From Jaltomata sinuosa (lineage: Eukaryota; Streptophyta; Magnoliopsida; Solanales; Solanaceae), in assembly GCA_003996215.1 (NCBI GenBank), contig QJPP01000457.1, positions 62,001-126,000 of the forward strand: 64,000 nucleotides of DNA. Reading direction: 5' to 3'. This document shows, piece by piece, positions 57,673 to 64,000 of this stretch. The translations under genes and the position numbers were made by a program. The stretch's first letter is position 1. The number at the start of each line of letters is the position of its first letter. Below the pieces are notes generated by a model. It worked only from the letters and a program-made list of their open reading frames with translations, was not told the origin of the DNA and did no database searches.

Positions 57673-58989
57673 GTCAACATCCATAGTCATAACAATGAAC
57701 AATCAACTTGTAAAACCAAAAAGCAAAATACACAGTTCAATTTACCAGACTGATAACAGGACTATTAGACATTTCTAATCATCCCCTAAGCAATGTATCT
57801 CATACAGTTACTTAGATAAGAGTACACAAAACACTCAAAGCACACAGGAATCAAACCATCACCTACCTCAAAATGATCCAAGCTCTACTCAATCAGAGCT
57901 TTTTCGTTTTCCGAAGTTCTTGCCGGTTCTTGGTCAAAAACAATACACAATAACCAATAATTAATCTTTACGGCCTACAATTTACCCGGATTATGCAAGA
58001 TCCTAAACTCCAGGCCACCCATGATCATTCCACCCTCTTCCCGGGCTTTCCCACCATTAATTCACCTAGTTCTACCATTTTTTATTTATAAAATTAGAAA
58101 ATTAAGGTCACGTGATCATAAAACAGTAATTTAACAATACCCAAGAACTTCCACTCCTAGAATCCCCTTTTTCCACAGATTCTATCATCCCTAAGTCATT
58201 CCAAACCTCTCCCTAAATCCACCCCTAGCAATTCTATCGCATAGGAAAAGTAATACGGAGTTCGGGGAGTAAAAGACTTACCTTAGGGAAGAAAAGCAAT
58301 GAAGAATGGGGGAGAAATGCCTGAAATTGCCCTAGTTCTTTTCTCAAATGACTTGTAGAAAACTGAATTATTTTGGAGAAGTTTCTGCATTAAATCCCAT
58401 CGTGCTCCGCTATAGCGGTTGGCTTCCACTATAGCGGTATCGCCGTAGCAGAGTCAACTGCTATGGCGGAGGTTGGCTGCCTTGACTTTTGCTATAGCGA
58501 GATTTTTTTTCGCTATAGCGGAGGTCACTATGGAGGAGCCGTGGCGCTCGTCACGGACAGAATATCAAAAATTCTCCAAAATTGGTCCATTTTTTACAAC
58601 ACACTTGCTTCCCCCGACGATCCGAAATAACCCCTTCACATCAATCTCGATTCTGGGAGTTCTATTTACTCAAATTTGATTCCGAAAAGTCCCCCGGACT
58701 CCTTTATGTCTTGGATACATGAAAAACTAGCTCAAATCCAGACATCTCACCCAATCCATACCCGTATTTCCTTAGATTATACCTCGCTCCAAATCCAGCC
58801 GAGGCGAGCCTAGCCCAGAATTTCAAACTCCCAAACCCGGAGTTTTCTAACCCTGAAATTGGCACGAAGGGATTACCCATAATGACGGACCCGATCATTA
58901 CAACAGATACTAATTTACCCATCATTCTTTCCCGAACGATCAAGCCCGAAATTACAAAAATAAATGAAGGAAAGTGTAGTACATGAATC

Positions 58990-61900
58990 CTCAAACAAGT
59001 GAGGGTACTTGTCCCGCATGTCCTTCTCAGTTTCCCAAGTGGCATCTTCTATCAGACGATGCTTCTACTGAACCTTTACCATGTTAATCACCTTTGTCCT
59101 CAATTTTTGGACATCCCGAGCAAGAATCAATATTGGTTCCTCTTCATAACGAAGATCCTTATCGAAAAATACCTCATTCCACTTGATGATGTAGTCTCCA
59201 TCCCCATGGTATCGCTTAAGCATGGATACATGGAATACCGGATGGACACCCGAAAAACTTGGCGGCAGTGCCAATTTGTAAGCCACATGCCCCACAATCT
59301 CAAGAATCTCAAACGGACCGATGAACCGAGGGCTGAGCTTGCCCTTCTTACCGAACCGCATAACTCCCTTTATTAGTGGCACCTTCAACAATACCTGTTC
59401 ACCAACCTGAAATTCCATGTCCCGGACCTTGCGATCCGCATATTCCTTCTGCCTGCTTTGGGTAGCTAGCAATTTGGTCTGAATGCCTCTTACCTTTTCT
59501 TGTGCTTCCCTTACCAATTCCACGCCCAGAGGCTTTGCATCGCCTTCCTCAAACCATCCAATTGGTGATCTACAACCCCTCCCATACAAGGCCTCAAATG
59601 GTGCCATGTCGATACTGGAGTGGTAGCTATTGTTGTACGAGAACTCTCACAACAGTAGAAACTGGTCTCAATGACCCCCGAAGTCCATCACACATCCTCT
59701 CAGCATGTCCTCCAATACCTGGATCGTCCTCTCTGACTGACCATCAGTCTGAGGATAGAAGGTTGTACTAAAGGTGAGTTGTGTACCCAACTCTTTATGC
59801 AACTTACCCCAAAACTTAGAGGTGAACTGTGTACCCTTTTCTGAAATGATGGACATTGGCACCCCATGCAATCTCACAATATCCTTCACGTAGATCTTAG
59901 CCAATTGCTGCGAATTGTAATCTACCCTGACCGAAATGAAATGCACGGACTTGGTCAGCCTGTCAACAATGACCCAAATTGAGTCATACTTCCCCAACGT
60001 CTTGGGAAGACCCACCACGAAATCCATGGCTATCCTCTCCCACTTCCACTATGGAATTAGCATTCTCTGAAGTAGTCCTGCAGGTCTCTGATGCTCATAT
60101 TTTACCTGCTGACAGTTCTGACACTTGAACATAAAAACCACTATGTCCCTTTTCATCCCGGTCCACCAGTAATGCTGCCTCAAGTTCATATACATTTTGG
60201 TCACACCCGGATGAATTGAGTATCGCAAACTGTGAGCTTCTGCCAAGATATTCTGAACTATATCATCAACCCGAGGAACACAAATCCTCTCTCTGAAATT
60301 TAGTACTCCACCAAATTCTAGCATGACATCCCTGGATTCCCTGGATACTACCTTACCTCGGAGCTTACTCAGTTTCAGATCCTGAAACTGCTTGGCCTTT
60401 ATTTCCTCTATAAAAGTGTCCTTGACCTCAAAGCTCTGAAATACCCAAGTGCATGAACTTGGACTCCAATGCCTGAACTTCCCTTGCTAGTGGTCGTTTG
60501 GACACCCCCAAACAAGACAAACTACCCATGCTAACTGTCTTCCGGCTCAATGCGTCTGCCACCATATTAACGTTACCCGGATGGTACTGAATAGTCACAT
60601 CATAATCCTTTAAAAATTCCATCCACCTTCTTTACCTCAAATTCAGGCCCTTCTGAGTGAAAACATGCTACAGACTGCGATGATCGGTGAACACCTCACA
60701 CTTGACACCATAGAGATAGTGTCTCCAAATCTTGAGTGCAAAGACTACCGCTGCCAACTATAAGTCGTGGGTCAGGTAGTTCCTCTCATGCACCTTCAAC
60801 TGCCTAGAGGCATAAGCTATCAAATTCCTATCCTGCATCAACACAACACCCAAACCAGAATGTGAAGCATCACAATAAATAATAAAGTCTTTACCTTCAA
60901 CCGGCAAGGATAAAATAGGAACCGTGATCAGAAGTGTCTTGAGCTTTTGGAAGCTCTCCTCTCATTTATCAGACCACACAAATGGTACATCTTTCTGTGT
61001 CAGTCTTGTCAGGTGAGTAGCAATAGATGCAAAATCCTTAACAAACCTCTGATAGTACCCCGCGAGCCCAACAAAACTCCTTACCTCTGTCACAGAGCTA
61101 GGCCAAGCCCAACTCTTGACTGCCTCAATCTTCTAGGGATCCACCATCACCTTTTTTCTGAAACTACATGCCCCAAGAACGCGGCTGAAGTCAACCAAAA
61201 TTCACACTTGGAGAACTTTGCATAAAGCTTTTGACGTCTCAATATGTCCAATACCATACGAAGGTGATTAACATGCTCCTCCTTACTCTTGGAGTAGATC
61301 AAAATTTCATCGATAAACACAATAACGAAGGAAACCAGATATGACTTAAATACCCCATTTATCAAACTCATGAATGTTGTCGGTGCATTGGTCAACCCAA
61401 ACGACATCACTAAGAACTTGTAATGCCCATACCGAGTCCAAAAAGCAGTCTTAGGAATGTCCTTCGGCCTAATCTTAAACTGGTAATACCCCGACCTCAA
61501 GTCAATTTTTCAGAACACTGATGCACCTTGGAGCTGGTCAAACAGATCATCAATACAGGGTAGCGGGTACTTATTCCTGATGGTAACCTTGTTCAACTGC
61601 CTATAATCTATGCACATCCGCATTCTACCATCTTTTTTCTTTACAAATAAGACCAGAGCACCCCAAGGCAAAGCAGTGGGATGGATAAATCCTTTATCTA
61701 GGAGTTCTTGTAGTTGAGTCTTAAGTTCCCTTAACTCTGCCGGAGCCATATGATACGGAGGAATGGAAATGGGACGAGTGCCTGGCTCGAAATCAATACA
61801 AAAGTCTATATCCCTGTCCGGAGGCATACCAGGCAAATCTGCTGGAAACACCTCTCGAAAATCAGAAACAACTAGAACTAACTCAATAGATGAGGACTCC

Positions 61901-62350
61901 ACACTATCATCCCAAAGATGAGCCAAGAAGGCTAGACACCCCCTTCCCACTATCTTCCTTGCCCGAACAAACGATATGATCTTAACTGGCTTAGTCCTGT
62001 ACACACCTTCCCACTCTAGCCTATCCTTACCCGAAATCTCTAGAGCCACAGTCTCTGTGTTACAATTTAACACAGCATGATGGGGGGATAACCAGGTCAT
62101 GCCCAAGATAATATCAAAATTAACAATATCCAGGATTACCAAGTCTACCCAAGTGTGCAACCCCACAAACACAACAGAATAGTCACGATAAACATGAGTC
62201 ATAACCATAGACTCTCCAACTGGGTTAGAAACATGGATAGGGGAATAAAGGATATCATATGTCAAGTTCAGACCCAACGCAAAACTCACAGACACATAAG
62301 ATATGTAGAACCTGGGTCAAATAGTACCGAAGCCATTTTATCACAGACAA
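58990..62350 (-). pseudogene. pol: Degenerate pol of chromovirus D
   Basis: Order on minus: protease, RT, RNase H, integrase, chromodomain-like tail. The protease keeps the DPGS active-site stretch (about 62310) but a frameshift follows at once; the rest reads 62295-62090. RT: RMRMCIDYRQLNK is intact (about 61625), a stop precedes the DLRSGYYQF block (about 61500), and the catalytic FIDD box reads FIDE (about 61310). RNase H (60430-60850) is full of stops, with TDHRSL and VADALSR motifs still visible. Integrase: zinc-binding region 60090-60240, first Asp at about 60025 (MDFVVGL), the second Asp changed to Glu (ISEKGTQFTS), the third residue Glu present (DGQSERT). The C-terminal region with GPFEILEIVG is open in 59607-59065. 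Non-functional in trans-independent terms. Confidence 0.85.
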
Positions 62351-63844
62351 TAATGATATCTGTGATCACCGCATCTGATGCCTTCGCTTCGGTCCTTCCT
62401 GGAAATGCATAGCAGTGAGCTCGATCATCAATCCGAGAAACCTCCTTGGCCGGCTACGCTGCACCCCTGTCCACGCCGTCGTTCCCTCTATCTCCTCGGC
62501 CGCCCTGAAAGTTACCTCGCCCACCCTGTGGACGACCCCTGGCAAGACCACCTCTACCTGCCGGGACCACAGCCTTAGGCTGCTGCTGAACCTGATTACC
62601 GGTCTACCTGTGAGGGCACTCCCTCTTAAAGTGGCCCAGCGCACCGCAATGACAACAACCACGATCAAGTGCAAGCTTTCTATCAGATGCGTAAGACGCT
62701 CTCTGGCCCTTAGGAGCTGAAGACTACTGATTAGCTCCCGGACGACCACCTGTAGCAGCTGACAGAGCTGACTGAATAGGTCGGGTTGAGTATACCTACT
62801 GATTGTGACCCCTTAAGTATGAACCACTGTAGTGTCCCTCATTCCGGGACTTCTTGGCTAACACTTTAGCCTGTCTCGCTTTCTTAACTCCCTCTAGTTT
62901 CTTTACATAATCTACCACTTCATTGAAGCCCTTCCCTGAAGATGTCATATGCACCGACTTGTAGCTCAATATTCAAACACTTTACAAACAACCAAACTCG
63001 CTTCTCCTCGGAACCCAGTAAGTGTGTAGCAACGCGAGACAAGGAGTGTAACTTAGCCTCGTAAGCAGAGACTGACATGCTACCCTGCTCCAAGTTCAAG
63101 AACTCATCCTTCTTCCGATCCCTCAAAGTACGGGGTACGTACTTCTCTAAAAATAAAGTGTGGAACTATTCCCAAGTCAATGGGGGTAAAACAGGCGACC
63201 GACATTCCACATGAGACCTCCACCACTGCTTAGCATCACCCTGCAACTGAAATGTGACGAACTCAACCCCATACTATCGCACAATGCCCAGTTTGTGCAG
63301 CCTCTCAAAGCAATCCAGTATGAACTCATAATCATCTTCTCTATCAGTACCCTGAAACGTAGGAGGTTTAAGCTTGAGAAACTTGGTCAGCATCTCGTGT
63401 TCGTTTCCTGTCATCACTGGGTCTATCATTGCCTGAAGAAATCATTCGTGCCTGAAGCTGCATCCATCCTAGGCGCCATAGTAACTGTTGGTTGAGTGTC
63501 CAAAGCCTGATTTGCAATGCCTGCGGGTATGGCTCTAGCACCAACCAACCCACTCAAGATGTTCCAAGCCTGCTGAAAGGCTTCTGGTGTCATAGGAGCA
63601 AAGCCTGCACCCCCAGCCGGTGCCGCCTCTGCCTGCGCTTATGCCCCATCATCCTCACCACAACTTCCACATCCTCAACAACCTGATCCTGAGGTTGGGG
63701 AAGAGTTGCCTCACGCTCTTCAGTAGCAGCTTGAGCCCCACCCCTGGCGGGTGTGGCTCTTCCTCGTCCTCTGCCCCTTCCCCTACCCCTACCACAAACC
63801 GCCAGGCCCACTGGTCTCACTCCATTATTCCTTGTATTAACCAT
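62351..63844 (-). pseudogene. gag: Degenerate gag of chromovirus D
   Basis: Starts at 63844 with MVNTRNNGVRP, then a Gly-Arg repeat stretch. Frame changes near 63600 and stops break the capsid region, which is still readable at about 63330-62920 (FLNLEQGSMSV, SRVATHLLGSEEK). The CCHC zinc knuckle near 62640 is complete (CCHCGALGHFKREC), unlike that of element B. Confidence 0.8.
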
Positions 63845-64000
63845 CTGCAGACAGAAGAGTGAACGAAGTTAGATACCAATTGGATTCAAGTTATAGCACG
63901 AAGGAAGAAAGAAGAGATAGTTTTTACTAAAGTCCCATAGCCTCTCGAAGAAAAGTACGGACGTCTCCACACCATTCCGCAAGACTCTACTAGACTTGTT

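Larger units (their letters stand above)
56638..58902 (-). repeat. 3' LTR of element D
   Basis: 2265 bp. Minus strand starts TGTAATGATCGGGTCCG and ends GGGTCATGACA. Contains the CTATAGCGG palindrome cluster (58405-58540), four copies of the GGTACC minisatellite (57525-57670) and a TA microsatellite. Confidence 0.88.
56638..64000 (-). mobile_element. Ty3/gypsy chromovirus D, minus strand, 5' part beyond the window
   Basis: Same family as B, in the opposite orientation. 3' LTR 56638-58902, pol about 58990-62350, gag 62350-63844, then leader sequence to the window end. The last 40 bases match the leader of B around 8870-8910 in reverse, so the PBS and 5' LTR should lie within about 100 bases beyond 64000. 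The expected target duplication outside is GAATT (56633-56637). Confidence 0.88.

Noticed and set aside
57532..57753. ORF with repeated VPEPTVSIF motif
   Set aside because: Reading of the GGTACC minisatellite in the LTR of element D, on the strand opposite to the element.

Overview
The window is repeat-dominated plant nuclear DNA with no ordinary host gene that I can recognise. Plant origin follows from Ty3/gypsy chromoviruses primed by initiator-Met tRNA, Mutator-like and Helitron elements, Stowaway and hAT-like MITEs, GT-AG introns of 70-500 nt and a piece of chloroplast DNA (psbI, trnS-GCU) embedded in nuclear repeats. The repeat styles suggest an asterid, probably a member of the Solanaceae; this is an impression, not a test.

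Layout. (1) 584-19799 is a nest of long terminal repeats. Element A (LTR 4060-6517, PBS 6522-6533) was split by chromovirus B (6592-14714), which left a CTTAT target duplication. B carries a hAT-like MITE at its 3' end. B has degenerate gag and pol and has lost RT and RNase H. An LTR-like block (16263-18050) and a truncated LTR (to 19799) follow; the latter contains the chloroplast insertion (about 18650-19075). (2) 19800-25580 is AT-rich and holds minisatellites, one clean Stowaway MITE (22696-22958) and a compact minus-strand cluster of four tiny stop/start-coupled ORFs (23733-24792) that could be an endogenous pararetrovirus fragment. (3) 25583-33048 is a complete but non-autonomous LTR element on the minus strand, bounded by ATCAA duplications. 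It keeps only a gag start and an antisense, intron-containing pseudogene. (4) 33900-35797 is a decayed minus-strand element with a Met-tRNA-type PBS. (5) 35798-39058 holds two Helitrons joined head to tail.

(6) 39397-53818 is the most interesting part: a 14.4-kb Mutator-like element (MULE) with terminal inverted repeats of about 260 bp and a TACAATTAAG target duplication. It carries two apparently intact genes facing each other, a 753-aa MULE transposase (plus) and a 975-aa DUF1985/Ulp1-like cysteine protease (minus), the KAONASHI-type combination known from plant MULEs. Four dense arrays of short palindromes (CAACATATGASTCATATGTTG type, often with a 21-bp period) fill the transposase 5' UTR intron, the space between the gene 3' ends, the third coding intron of the protease gene and the protease 5' UTR intron. 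No array lies in coding sequence. The MULE sits inside one arm of a long fold-back element (39191-39396 plus 53829-55030).

(7) 55933-56630 is another hAT-like MITE. 56638-64000 is chromovirus D, minus strand, same family as B: its 3' LTR, degenerate pol and gag lie in the window and its 5' LTR should start just beyond the end. D keeps the RT that B lost, but several catalytic residues are changed and frames are broken.

Functionally, the only genes that look able to make full proteins are the two MULE genes. Everything else is mobile-element or organelle debris.
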